Assembly: GCA_964352025.1 (NCBI GenBank)
Contig: CAYGPZ010000002.1
Coordinates: 62,001 to 126,000, forward strand
DNA: 64,000 nucleotides
Direction of reading: 5' to 3'
DNA from: Hirschia sp964352025
GTDB taxonomy: Bacteria; Pseudomonadota; Alphaproteobacteria; Caulobacterales; Hyphomonadaceae
Shown in pieces: positions 53,229-62,247 of this stretch; within the stretch, counting starts at the first letter, position 1, and each line of letters begins with the position of its first letter. A program made the position numbers and the translations under genes. The notes under the pieces are model-generated. The model did not search any database. It was not told the DNA's origin and was given only the letters and a program-made list of their open reading frames with translations.

Positions 53229-54385
53229 AATGCATTTTCTAAATCGGCTTTTAAGTCGTCTACATCTTCAAGACCTACGCTAATTCTGATGATGGGGCCG
53301 TCAAATTTTTTCCGGTCGCTTTTTCTATAGGAAAGCTGTGGATCGCAATTGACGATCAGGCTTTCATATCCGCCATATGAGAAACCTAGCCCGAAAAGTT
53401 TGAAAGCATTGAGAAATTCAATGACTTTTTCTTCAGAGCAAGGCTTGATAACAAAGCTAAACAGCCCGCAAGACCCAGTGAAGTCACGTTTCCATAAAGC
53501 GTGATATGGATTATCCGGCAAAGCAGGGTGCAGCACATCCAATATTTCTTGACGAGATTGCAGCCAGTTCGCTATTTCTAAGCCTGATGCTTCATGTTGT
53601 TTCAAACGGAGCGACATTGTCCGAAGACCACGCAGAACAATTGCAGCATCTTCCGGCGACGTGCAAAGACCTAAATCGCGGTATGCATCAGTCATTTTTT
53701 GAGCCAGCCGAGCGTCATTCAACAATATCGCACCAGATAGCGTATCTGAATGTCCACCAGCATATTTTGTCGTTGCGAGAATGGATATATCCACGCCAAG
53801 GTCTAGTGGGCGTAGATATACGCCTGATCCCCAGCAATTATCCAATGCTGTGGTGACATTTCTTGCCTTTGCGGCCGAGACGATAGCGCGAATATCAGGT
53901 AGTTCAAAAGTAAGAGAGCCGGGGCTCTCAATCATGATCAAGCTGGTATTGTCTTGAATTAGATCAGCAATGCCTGCACCGATTTCAGGATCATAATAAG
54001 TGACACTTCCACCACTACGCTTCAACGAACGCTCGCAATAGCGACGTGTTGGGTTGTAAGTGTTGTCTGGTATCAGAACATGTTCACCGCTTCCCACAAG
54101 TGAGAATATCGGCAGCGTACACGCGAGCAAGCCAGATTCGACGACGAGACAATGGTTAGCATCTTCAAGCGCACAAAGAGCATTTTTTAGCTCTTCATGT
54201 ACCTGCATCCCATCTAGACCATAGGTGCGGATATTATCTGAATATAGGTCTTCAGCGCGATCAAACACGATAGTCGAAGCACGGTGGATAGGCGGGTTCA
54301 CCGCACCCAATTGCTTGGACGGGTCACGGCCATTGTGAATTAAACGTGTCGATAGTGATTGCGCTTTGTCTTCGTCGTTTTCCAT
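53210..54385 (-). CDS. metC: Cystathionine beta-lyase (Cys/Met PLP enzyme)
   Basis: The 391-residue PLP enzyme belongs to the Cys/Met metabolism family. It shows the YNPTRRYCERSL segment, GLLACTLPIFSLVGSGEHVL, the PLP-binding Asp in TTALDNCWGSG, and the PLP Lys in ATTKYAGGHSD. The motif set fits the proteobacterial MetC subgroup. It cleaves cystathionine to homocysteine, pyruvate and ammonia. It is the last gene of a minus-strand set with a sulfurtransferase (6-base gap) and cysteine synthase. Confidence 0.9.
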   Translation of the reverse strand: MENDEDKAQSLSTRLIHNGRDPSKQLGAVNPPIHRASTIVFDRAEDLYSDNIRTYGLDGMQVHEELKNALCALEDANHCLVVESGLLACTLPIFSLVGSGEHVLIPDNTYNPTRRYCERSLKRSGGSVTYYDPEIGAGIADLIQDNTSLIMIESPGSLTFELPDIRAIVSAAKARNVTTALDNCWGSGVYLRPLDLGVDISILATTKYAGGHSDTLSGAILLNDARLAQKMTDAYRDLGLCTSPEDAAIVLRGLRTMSLRLKQHEASGLEIANWLQSRQEILDVLHPALPDNPYHALWKRDFTGSCGLFSFVIKPCSEEKVIEFLNAFKLFGLGFSYGGYESLIVNCDPQLSYRKSDRKKFDGPIIRISVGLEDVDDLKADLENAFAVLNN

Positions 54386-54391
54386 GTCTTA

Positions 54392-55270
54392 CTAGTTCTC
54401 GCGATCTTGCTTCGTGTGAACAGGGCAATTATCGCTTCCACCCCATTCTGACCATGAACCGTCATAAACAGCGACATCTTCGCGGCCTATAACAGCAAGC
54501 CCAAGGGTTAGAACAGATGCAGTTATTCCAGATCCACATGTCGTCACGATCGGGCGGTTCAGGTCCAAACCAATTTCAGTGAAAGCATCAAGTATTGCCT
54601 CAGCGTCCTGAAACATTCCATCTTCTCTAATCAAAGCACTGTGAGGGAGGTTGTATGCACCGGGCATGTGGCCAGATTTTAGGCCGGCGCGCGGCTCAGC
54701 TGCTTCACCGTTAAAACGCGCATTGTTACGTGCATCAACGATTTGCTTGTCTTTTGCTTGTGCGTAATGGCGCATATCATCAATATCAGCGACGATATCT
54801 GCATTTTGATTTGCTTTAAATATGCCAACATGTTGCTGCTCGGTTGGACCGTTCTCCGTAGCACCGTTGACATCTTTCCAAGCGTTTAAACCGCCGTTCA
54901 GGACAGCAACATTCGTGTGTCCCATGGCGCGTAATGTCCACCAAAGACGTGCAGATGCGATCCAGCCATTTTGATCATAAACGACAATTGCATCATCGTT
55001 TGAAAGTCCCAAAGCAGAAACCTCGGCACTGAACTGAATTGGGTTTGGCAACATGTGCGGTAGATCAATGCTCAGATCCGCGATTTCATCGAGCGGAAAG
55101 AATATTGCCTCTGGAATGCGGCACTCTTCATAGAGTTGAGCCCCATTTTTCTCTGGATTTAGAAACGGAAGGGTGTATGTCGCATCGACAATTTTAAGTC
55201 CCTTACGTCCCCAATTTTTCTTAAGCCATTGTGCGGACACAAGTGGAGAATCAAATTGAATATCAGTCAT
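54392..55270 (-). CDS. sseA: 3-Mercaptopyruvate/thiosulfate sulfurtransferase
   Basis: The 292-residue protein has two rhodanese domains (about 10-140 and 165-285). The catalytic loop CGSGITAS near residue 244 is of the mercaptopyruvate type (CGSGVT), not the thiosulfate CRKG type. CH2-like motifs IVDATYTLP and IVDARNNARFNG are visible. It transfers sulfur from mercaptopyruvate to thiol or cyanide acceptors. It sits between cysteine synthase (25-base gap) and cystathionine beta-lyase in one probable operon. Confidence 0.92.
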   Translation of the reverse strand: MTDIQFDSPLVSAQWLKKNWGRKGLKIVDATYTLPFLNPEKNGAQLYEECRIPEAIFFPLDEIADLSIDLPHMLPNPIQFSAEVSALGLSNDDAIVVYDQNGWIASARLWWTLRAMGHTNVAVLNGGLNAWKDVNGATENGPTEQQHVGIFKANQNADIVADIDDMRHYAQAKDKQIVDARNNARFNGEAAEPRAGLKSGHMPGAYNLPHSALIREDGMFQDAEAILDAFTEIGLDLNRPIVTTCGSGITASVLTLGLAVIGREDVAVYDGSWSEWGGSDNCPVHTKQDREN

Positions 55271-55295
55271 TGGTATATCCTTTCGATATTCCGTT

Positions 55296-56294
55296 TTACA
55301 TCCAAGGCGGTGTAGGCAAACCTTTTTCTTTCAAAAATTCAGGATTGTACATTTTTGACTGATAGCGATTTCCATAATCACACAGCATTGTCACAATAGT
55401 TTTGCCCGGCCCTAATGACTTGGCGAGTTCAATTGCACCGGCAATATTGATTCCTGCTGAACCACCAAGGCACATGCCTTCATTGACCGTTAGGTCATAT
55501 AAAATTTCTAACGCGACATCATCAGTGATCCGGAATGCGTCATCAAGCTCTAGACCTTCAAGATTGGCAGTAATACGCCCCTGACCTATACCCTCGGTAA
55601 TTGATGTACCCTCGGATTTGAGTTCGCCATTTTTGTAATAACCAAACAAAGCTGCACCGCCTGGGTCGGCAAGTGCACATTGAACGTCCTTATTGCGTTT
55701 CTTCAACGCCATTGCCACGCCCGCAATCGTACCACCCGAACCTGCTGCACATACAAAGCCATCAACTTGGCCTTCTGTTTGTTGCCAGATTTCAGGACCG
55801 GTTGTGTCTATGTGGGCTTGGCGGTTAGCAACATTATCAAACTGGTTCGCCCATATGACGCTGGCATCTGATTTAGCTGTTTCTTCTTCGGCTAGCCGAC
55901 GCGAATAGTGGATATAGTTATTTGGGTTTTTATAGGGAACAGCATCTACTTCAACCAATTCAGCGCCAAGGAGACGAATCGCGTCCTTTTTTTCTTGGCT
56001 TTGTGTACGCGGCATGACGATTTTTGTTTTATAACCCAATGCATTAGCAACAACCGTTAGACCAATACCTGTATTACCTGCAGTGCCTTCGACAATAGTC
56101 CCGCCCGGTTGCAGACTGCCATCTGCTTCTGCAGCACGAATAATCGACAGAGCAGCGCGGTCTTTTACAGATTGGCCCGGGTTTAGAAATTCAGCTTTAC
56201 CCAATATCGTACAGCCTGTTAGCTCCGATGCTTTGCGAAGCTTGATTAATGGAGTATTACCTATGGCGTCGACGATATTGTGGTGAGTAGGCAT
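55296..56294 (-). CDS. cysK: Cysteine synthase (O-acetylserine sulfhydrylase type)
   Basis: The 332-residue fold-type II PLP enzyme has the PLP Lys K44 in NPGQSVKDRAA. It also has TAGNTGIGL and the phosphate-binding GSGGTIAG loop, and ends with a long C-terminal stretch. It makes cysteine from O-acetylserine and sulfide. The longer C-terminus and sequence style also resemble CysK2/Cys synthase A-like lyases, so substrate preference is not certain. It is the first gene of the sulfur operon, divergent from the SGNH lipoprotein gene. Confidence 0.88.
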   Translation of the reverse strand: MPTHHNIVDAIGNTPLIKLRKASELTGCTILGKAEFLNPGQSVKDRAALSIIRAAEADGSLQPGGTIVEGTAGNTGIGLTVVANALGYKTKIVMPRTQSQEKKDAIRLLGAELVEVDAVPYKNPNNYIHYSRRLAEEETAKSDASVIWANQFDNVANRQAHIDTTGPEIWQQTEGQVDGFVCAAGSGGTIAGVAMALKKRNKDVQCALADPGGAALFGYYKNGELKSEGTSITEGIGQGRITANLEGLELDDAFRITDDVALEILYDLTVNEGMCLGGSAGINIAGAIELAKSLGPGKTIVTMLCDYGNRYQSKMYNPEFLKEKGLPTPPWM

Positions 56295-56375
56295 GTATTA
56301 TGACTCCTATTACGGGAATTGGTTTTGACTCTCCAACATTTAGGAATAGAGCAGTCTATCATCAACATGAAATAA

Positions 56376-56394
56376 ACTAACTTGATTGGTTAGT
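56376..56394. promoter_or_regulatory. Inverted repeat in divergent promoter region (operator candidate)
   Basis: ACTAAC (56376-56381) and GTTAGT (56389-56394) are inverted around TTGATTG in the 148 bases between the divergent cysteine synthase and SGNH genes. LysR-type or other dimeric regulators often bind such sites. No regulator is linked to it by sequence alone. Confidence 0.35.
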
Positions 56395-56442
56395 CGTTAT
56401 TAAAGTGCAAGTTTTTTGCACATGGTCCAAGGAGACCGTGCA

Positions 56443-57240
56443 ATGAAGAATCATATCGCAGGACTTATTGGTTCCATTGTCTGTTCTTTGGCTTTGGCGG
56501 GATGCGACCCTGCAATGAAAGAGTCTGCGCGATCGGTACCTTCTGTTGTTGAAGACACTACTATTCAAGTCGAAGAAGTTGAAGTTGTTCTACCAACATC
56601 GAGTGCTGGAATTGATATATGGGAAGGTCACGAAGAAGGCGGTGCCTTGCACACTGAAAAACGTCTTCTGGTGTTAGATGGCCTTGCTCCTGCACAAGAC
56701 GGCGTATTGTTTCTTGGTGATAGTATAACCGAATTTGCGCCGCTTGATGTTCTTTTTCCAGAAGTCGAAACACAAAATTACGGTATAGGCTGGGACACGA
56801 CCGATGGGATAATATTGCGATTATCTCAAGTAAGCCGCAATTCGCCTGAGCGTCTGTTCCTTTTGATCGGTACAAACGATCTTTATTACGGTCATTCTAG
56901 CGAACATATTGCAAAAAATGTTGGCCAGATCGTCGATCGACTTTATGGGCAGCTTCCAAGTACGGATTTATTTATTCTATCTCTTTTGCCACGTGGTGCT
57001 GATTACGTTTCGCGTATCAAGGAAACCAATGATGCAATTACCGAGGTGATAGAATTTAAAGACGCGCGCTATTTGAATATTTCATCAGAATTCAGTGATG
57101 AAAATGGCGTGATGCTTGATGTGCTTTCTACTGACGGCCTCCATCTTAACGAAGCGGGATATGCAAGGCTGGCAGAATTGATCAGCGATTGTGTTGTAAC
57201 GGGCTGTAAAGAAGAAAATGACTTAGGGTTGCGCCGCTAG
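56443..57240 (+). CDS. SGNH/GDSL hydrolase, lipoprotein
   Basis: The 265-residue protein has a lipoprotein signal peptide (lipobox ALAGC, Cys about residue 20). Its SGNH hydrolase domain has block I GDSIT (S94), block III GTND, and block V DGLHL with the catalytic His. ATG 56443 is chosen since AAGGAG lies about 10 bases upstream. It should act on ester or acetyl groups in the periplasm or outer membrane; the substrate is unknown. The next gene is a close paralogue without a signal peptide. Confidence 0.87.
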   Translation: MKNHIAGLIGSIVCSLALAGCDPAMKESARSVPSVVEDTTIQVEEVEVVLPTSSAGIDIWEGHEEGGALHTEKRLLVLDGLAPAQDGVLFLGDSITEFAPLDVLFPEVETQNYGIGWDTTDGIILRLSQVSRNSPERLFLLIGTNDLYYGHSSEHIAKNVGQIVDRLYGQLPSTDLFILSLLPRGADYVSRIKETNDAITEVIEFKDARYLNISSEFSDENGVMLDVLSTDGLHLNEAGYARLAELISDCVVTGCKEENDLGLRR

Positions 57241-57299
57241 CATAATGTGGATCAAGTGATTTTTTAATCTGAAATCCAATCAACCCGAAGATCATCTTT

Positions 57300-57956
57300 A
57301 TGAATAAACAGCCTAGAGAATTTGCAGATCTATCTGAAGTGCCATCGATATTGGACGGCGTTCGTATATGGGATGGCTATCATGACTTGATACCTCTCTG
57401 GGTGGCTGGAGGTTTAGCCGCCATTGAAGTGCAGGAACCAATGAATGGCGGCGTGCTGTTTGTCGGAGATAGTATTACTCAGGCCGCTCCGCTTGGAGAG
57501 CTTTTTCCCGAAATTGAAACGCGTAATCATGGCGTCAGCGCAGATGAGACGGTTGGTCTATTCATGCGAATGTCACAGATTTTGCGCCATCGTCCCGAAA
57601 AATTAGTTTTGAAGATTGGCACGAATGACATTGGTAATCGCGGGCGTGACATAACGATTATCGCAGAGAATATTCAGATATTTATACGTGCGATTAAAGC
57701 CGTTTTACCCGAAACGAAAATTTACAACATCTCAATTTTGCCGCGTGAGCCTGTATATGCCGACAAAGTTCACGGCGCAAATGCATTGATCAAAAAGGTC
57801 GCCAAAGAAGAAGGAACGACTTTTATTGATATCCACTCTCATTTTGACACCGGAGATGGCGAGCTTATTCCCGACTTTACCGAAGATGGCCTACATTTGA
57901 ATGACAAAGCCTATCAGGTCTTGGGTAATGTCCTACGAGAGTGGGTTTATTCATAG
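57300..57956 (+). CDS. SGNH/GDSL hydrolase, cytoplasmic paralogue
   Basis: The 218-residue protein has block I GDSIT (S58), block III GTND, and block V EDGLHL. It shares a long similar core with the upstream gene, including IW[ED]G, an LFPE[VI]ET segment and the spacing of all blocks. No signal peptide is visible. The pair looks like a tandem duplication with divergent location. It ends 42 bases before recO. Confidence 0.87.
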   Translation: MNKQPREFADLSEVPSILDGVRIWDGYHDLIPLWVAGGLAAIEVQEPMNGGVLFVGDSITQAAPLGELFPEIETRNHGVSADETVGLFMRMSQILRHRPEKLVLKIGTNDIGNRGRDITIIAENIQIFIRAIKAVLPETKIYNISILPREPVYADKVHGANALIKKVAKEEGTTFIDIHSHFDTGDGELIPDFTEDGLHLNDKAYQVLGNVLREWVYS

Positions 57957-57998
57957 TTTCTCTTTCCCAAAAACCATTCCCGTACTACCCATTTAAAC

Positions 57999-58880
57999 AT
58001 GGCAGAATGGACCGATTCAGCGATATCTCTTGGTGCACGCACATTTGGCGAAACAGATGTGATCCTTGATGTGTTTACGCCCGATCGTGGGCGTACGCGC
58101 GGTCTGGTCTATGGTGGGATCTCCCAGAAAAAACGTCCGCTGATCGAAGCAGGCAATACCATAGAAGTCCATTGGAAAGCCAAGACTGAATCTGCCTTGG
58201 GGCATTTCTCGGTGGCCGATGCCACCAATCAGCGGGCTGCACGCTGTATGACCGACCCATTAGCGCTTGCCGGGCTATCGGCGGTCACATCCATTATGCG
58301 CGATGGTTTGCCCGAAGGAGAAGCAAAGCAAGGTTTGTTTGAAGCCACGGAAACTTTGCTCGATATTATGGGAGAGGCGGATGTCTGGCCGGCAATATTT
58401 ATCAAATGGGAAATCGGTTTCCTGCAGCAAATGGGTTATGGGCTAGATCTAGACACGTGTGCGCTAACCGGCGGTAATGATGGGCTTACCCATGTTAGCC
58501 CAAAAACAGGGCGAGCCGTTCGTGGATCGGAAGCCGAGCAATATCTGGATAAATTACTGTCTCTGCCAGCCTTTTTGACGGATAGCAAAGCCCCACCTTC
58601 GCCTTATGATATCGGTGCTGGTTTTCGTCTAACCGGACATTTTCTTGTGCACCGCCTGTTTGCCGACCTGAACCGCGATGCACCTGAAGCGCGTTATCTC
58701 ATGCTGGAACGCCTAGAAAAAGCAGAGCGCATGGTCTTGCCTAAACAAAGCGCGGCGGCACAGGCCCCCCAGACCAGTGGCACAGCAAATCAAGCCAACT
58801 ATATGGGCGCAAAACCCGATGTACCCGAGCATAAACGTGTTGGCCGCCAAGTGAGGCAGCCTTTGAACCGGAAGAGTTAA
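57999..58880 (+). CDS. recO: DNA repair protein RecO
   Basis: The 293-residue protein has the RecO N-terminal OB domain (SLGARTFGETDVILDVFTPDRGRTRGLVYGG) and a helical C-terminal domain (LEAYELGFLQQMGYGLDLDTC-like segment, LTGGNDGLTHVSPKTGRAV). RecO loads RecA onto SSB-coated DNA in the RecFOR pathway. The roughly 40-residue C-terminal tail is Gln/Ala-rich and probably disordered. In related genomes recO lies near parC; here an accessory block separates them. Confidence 0.93.
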   Translation: MAEWTDSAISLGARTFGETDVILDVFTPDRGRTRGLVYGGISQKKRPLIEAGNTIEVHWKAKTESALGHFSVADATNQRAARCMTDPLALAGLSAVTSIMRDGLPEGEAKQGLFEATETLLDIMGEADVWPAIFIKWEIGFLQQMGYGLDLDTCALTGGNDGLTHVSPKTGRAVRGSEAEQYLDKLLSLPAFLTDSKAPPSPYDIGAGFRLTGHFLVHRLFADLNRDAPEARYLMLERLEKAERMVLPKQSAAAQAPQTSGTANQANYMGAKPDVPEHKRVGRQVRQPLNRKS

Positions 58881-58957
58881 GGAGCGGCAGTTGGTGTTTA
58901 TGGCGGACGAACTAAAATAATAATGTCGTAAATTAGGTAGGATTGCTATTGCCGCAA

Positions 58958-60247
58958 TCAGCGCAGTCTAGAGAAAAAATTGTCTATTGCAGACTTAACA
59001 TGATTTCCCCTGCGATGGTCAGTAACCAACTTTCTAGTCTTTAGTTTTACTTCTATTGCCTGCTTGGAAACCTCGAAATAAGCTGAAAGTTTATTCAGTA
59101 GTTGATAATAGGTACTGCGATTGCAAGGCTGATCATCAACAAAAATATATCCATATCCTTTGTCTCGAATTTCAAGTTCGTGCCTGAATTTTTCTAAAAT
59201 TGTGAAGAAGAGCGGGTCAGGCAAAAGTAATTCAGATGCAAAAGTATTTGCTTGCTGCTCTAGCAAATCATAATTAAATTTTCTTTTGTTTTTACTGTCA
59301 GCAAACAAGTCTTGTTCTATTACCGTGTCAGAACGTAGAAATTCACCATGATTGAGTCTGAAGTGGCCAATCTCATGTGCTATTGTAAACCGTTCTCTAT
59401 TAGCATTTCCGTGAAGGTTTATTTCAATAGACTGCTTTTCAAAATTGGCTGACCCTAAAATTTGTTTACCATTAGAATCTTGAATAGCTACATCAGAAAA
59501 AATCAAGTTTAATGATAGTGCGGAACATATTTCTTCGAGATTAACCGCTCCCTCTTGATATTGAGTAAGATCCAAGCAGGCTTTTGCCGTTTCTCTAATC
59601 TTATCTTTTCCGAAAATGGGAACCGACTTTCCCGCTAAGGTATTTGAATGTTCGATTGTCGTCGAACTGTTCGGTGTAAGGAATTGTAGAAGTTCAGTAA
59701 AACATCCCATAAATCTCCCATCAATATATGCGGAAAATTTTAGCGGCTTTGAATTTCCGTCATGACTAGAAATTTGTGTTTCAACAAATCCCCTCTCGGT
59801 CCAACTATTACCTGTACGGTCGGCAATAACATTAATTCCGTTTTCATTGAATTTCGCAATTCCCAATCCTCTAGCTTTTGCTATGTTTTGTGCTCCAGAC
59901 TGGAGCTTCGATGAAGAAACGATTACGCCTTTTGCTGAATGCCGAAAAAGTTCTCCCAGTTTGTCCGAAAAGTCTCTTACGTCGCGTTCTTGAACCGGTC
60001 TTTTGTGATTCTTGCATTCAAAAATGAGATAGAGGTGGGGGGCCTCTCTATCTATCCCTCGAACCTCAACGACTATGTCAAATTCGATGTCCCGCTTCCG
60101 TTCGTTACAATAGTATCGTTTTTTCTTATGAATTTCACACAATTTAGCTGAATAGATTCCATAGATATTCTCGTCTTGATCGAGTTGCTCAAGCAAATAC
60201 CTATAAAGACTATCTTCCAAATTATCTCCTTTTTCTGTAGAATTCAA
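58958..60247 (-). CDS. Mrr-like nuclease-ImmA/IrrE metallopeptidase fusion
   Basis: The roughly 429-residue protein joins an N-terminal PD-(D/E)XK nuclease to a C-terminal ImmA/IrrE zinc peptidase. Nuclease part (about 10-150): Asp in EFDIVVEV, then E-C-K in LIFECKNHK (D57, E77, K79 from the TTG start), and IVSSSKLQSGAQNIAK. Peptidase part (about 220-370): HEIGH (H291-H295) and third ligand E330 in LLEQQANTFASELLLP. A C-terminal helix pair (about 380-425) may be DNA-binding. TTG 60247 is chosen because GGAGGGGGG lies just upstream; GTG 60310 is the alternative. IrrE/ImmA proteins cleave repressors on stress. The DNA is AT-rich compared with recO, which suggests transfer. Confidence 0.85.
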   Translation of the reverse strand: MNSTEKGDNLEDSLYRYLLEQLDQDENIYGIYSAKLCEIHKKKRYYCNERKRDIEFDIVVEVRGIDREAPHLYLIFECKNHKRPVQERDVRDFSDKLGELFRHSAKGVIVSSSKLQSGAQNIAKARGLGIAKFNENGINVIADRTGNSWTERGFVETQISSHDGNSKPLKFSAYIDGRFMGCFTELLQFLTPNSSTTIEHSNTLAGKSVPIFGKDKIRETAKACLDLTQYQEGAVNLEEICSALSLNLIFSDVAIQDSNGKQILGSANFEKQSIEINLHGNANRERFTIAHEIGHFRLNHGEFLRSDTVIEQDLFADSKNKRKFNYDLLEQQANTFASELLLPDPLFFTILEKFRHELEIRDKGYGYIFVDDQPCNRSTYYQLLNKLSAYFEVSKQAIEVKLKTRKLVTDHRRGNHVKSAIDNFFSRLR

Positions 60248-60300
60248 AATTCTCCCCCCCTCCGAAATTAATATGTCAGCCAACCACTCACAACATCGAT

Positions 60301-60376
60301 CATTAACCACACTTGGCGCTATCAGTGTTTCGCCTTACACATTATGCGTAACCACCCAAAAGACCATATTGCACAA
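60301..60376 (+). repeat. Direct repeat copy A (diverged copy of the parC upstream region)
   Basis: Aligned by hand to 62248-62323 with an offset of 1947, about 57 of 76 bases match, including 19 identical bases (60328-60346 and 62275-62293). It lies between the divergent nuclease-peptidase gene and the VOC gene. It contains TTGGCG (60313-60318) about 17 bases before TTACAC, a possible promoter. Confidence 0.75.
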
Positions 60377-60539
60377 GTCCTCGATACGACAGTGGATGAG
60401 TTGTTTTACATTGAAACAGAGTGATTTTTCATTTTTTTCTCAAAAAATCGGCCTCTAGAGTAGAGGATTATCTTTGTTGTGCTTTCAATTTGGACTGCTA
60501 TCATTAGCTTACGAAAAAGTAACATTGATGGGGAATAAA

Positions 60540-61079
60540 ATGAGACACAACACTCAAACGCACAAACATACTCTAAAATCAGGCGCAGGTATCGCGTTGA
60601 AGGCCTCTGTCGTTGCTGCTTTTATGGTCGCGAGCAATTGCGTAAGCATTGCGCAGGAAGCAGACCCTGTTGTAGCTGAGGCTGATAAATCCGAGGCACG
60701 TGTTACTGGCTTAAGACACATTAGCATCCACGTGATGCAATTGGAAAAAACGCTGACCCTCTATCGCGATATTCTTGGGTTTAAGATGGACGATGCTCAA
60801 GTTCTAAAAATGCCCGGTATTGATGGCATGCTTGTGATGAAACTGAAGGCGGATGATTTGACGATTGCTTTGTCTTTGCCAGCGTCACCTGAATCTCTAG
60901 CCCCGATCGGGAATACAAACCACAACCATTTCATGCTCAGAGTGAACGACATTGAACCTATCGGGGACAAGTTGAAAGCAGCTGGCTATGAGCTGGAAAA
61001 TGACAATTACGCTAAAGATAAATGGACATTTTTCACAGGCCCCAACGGTGAAATTGTCGGCCTTGCATCTTATGACTAA
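60540..61079 (+). CDS. Secreted VOC (glyoxalase/dioxygenase superfamily) protein
   Basis: The 179-residue protein has a signal-like N-terminus (hydrophobic about 20-38; cleavage near IAQEAD). One VOC domain follows (about 55-178) with glyoxalase-like metal residues: His in LRHISIHVM, His in HNHFMLRV and Glu in GPNGEIVGLASYD. ATG 60540 is chosen over 60528 and TTG 60474 because GGGG lies 6 bases upstream. A single VOC module must dimerise to form a full site. A periplasmic location is unusual for the family. The substrate is unknown. Confidence 0.78.
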   Translation: MRHNTQTHKHTLKSGAGIALKASVVAAFMVASNCVSIAQEADPVVAEADKSEARVTGLRHISIHVMQLEKTLTLYRDILGFKMDDAQVLKMPGIDGMLVMKLKADDLTIALSLPASPESLAPIGNTNHNHFMLRVNDIEPIGDKLKAAGYELENDNYAKDKWTFFTGPNGEIVGLASYD

Positions 61080-61147
61080 TTGGAATTCAAATTATAGATG
61101 ATGCGGTAGAATATAACGCTGCATATAATCAAATGACGGGCTAGAAA

Positions 61148-62191
61148 ATGTTTCAAAATTTGAAGTCTTCTATCTTAGGTGGAGTATTACTAGGTGGATT
61201 GGCTGTCTTAGTTGCAAGTTGTGCGGCTATAAAAGAACCTCAATTGTCCAAGGTTTCTAGTTGGGAACTTGTTGAAACCCAAGGTCTGCCAACTGCCCGT
61301 CATGAAGCCTCATTGGTCGCGTTCGATGAAAAGCTCTATTTGATTGGTGGACGTGGTGAAAAGCCTGTTGAGGAATATGACCCCAAAACACAAACTTGGA
61401 TAAAAAAGTCTTTGCCTCCAATAGAATTGCATCATTTTCAAGCCGTTGCTTATGGTGATGCTATTTATATAGTTGGCGCTATGACAGGTGGGTTTCCTGC
61501 TGAAAAGCCGTTAGACCGTGTTTTAGTGTACTATCCACGTGAGGACAGGTTTGAATACACTCATACTATTCCTGAGGCCCGACGCCGCGGCGGTGCAGGT
61601 GCGGTTGTAAGCAATGATAAAATTTATCTGGTTGCGGGCATTGTGAATGGGCATTTAGATGGTTTCCAGCCATGGTTGGATGTTTATGATCCCAAAACAG
61701 GCAACTGGGAAGTCTTATTTGACGCGCCTAATGCCAGAGATCATTTTCAAGCTGCTATTGTTGACGATGTCCTATATGCATTTGCGGGGCGACGGTCTCA
61801 CTTTAAAATTCAACGTGTATTTGGAGAAACCTTTAATCAAGGTGATGCGTATGACATCAAGAAGGGGCTTTGGTTTGAAGATAATCAGGCACGAAATATC
61901 CCAACCGAACGTGCTGGAAATAATGCTTTAGCTCTTGGAAAATATGTCGTTATTGGTGGTGGTGAAAGCGGAACTCAGATTGAAGCACATAACGAAGTTG
62001 AAGCCTTTAATACTGAGACTCAAGAATGGGAAAAATGGCCTAACTTAGTGCAAGGGCGACACGGAAGTGGTTTTGCGCGTATTGGTAACTATCTTTACAC
62101 CGCTTCTGGAAGTGGCAACCGCGGCGGTGGTCCTGAACTGACTACATTGGAACGCTACCTTATCCCTGATGATGTTTTAGCAGCAGAGTGA
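61148..62191 (+). CDS. Kelch-repeat lipoprotein
   Basis: The 347-residue protein has a lipoprotein signal peptide (lipobox LVASC, Cys about 25). About five to six kelch-type beta-propeller blades follow, seen as repeated segments such as LYLIGGRGE ... VEEYDPKTQTW, IYIVGAMTGG, IYLVAGIVNG ... WLDVYDPKTGNW, LYAFAGRRSH and VVIGGGESG. It should be a periplasmic propeller binding a ligand or partner. It follows the VOC gene by 68 bases in the same direction and may be its functional partner. Confidence 0.83.
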   Translation: MFQNLKSSILGGVLLGGLAVLVASCAAIKEPQLSKVSSWELVETQGLPTARHEASLVAFDEKLYLIGGRGEKPVEEYDPKTQTWIKKSLPPIELHHFQAVAYGDAIYIVGAMTGGFPAEKPLDRVLVYYPREDRFEYTHTIPEARRRGGAGAVVSNDKIYLVAGIVNGHLDGFQPWLDVYDPKTGNWEVLFDAPNARDHFQAAIVDDVLYAFAGRRSHFKIQRVFGETFNQGDAYDIKKGLWFEDNQARNIPTERAGNNALALGKYVVIGGGESGTQIEAHNEVEAFNTETQEWEKWPNLVQGRHGSGFARIGNYLYTASGSGNRGGGPELTTLERYLIPDDVLAAE

Positions 62192-62247
62192 TGAGAGTTG
62201 GAAATTTGGTGGGCGTGATGTGACGTCTTTGATGTTGCGCCATCAAA

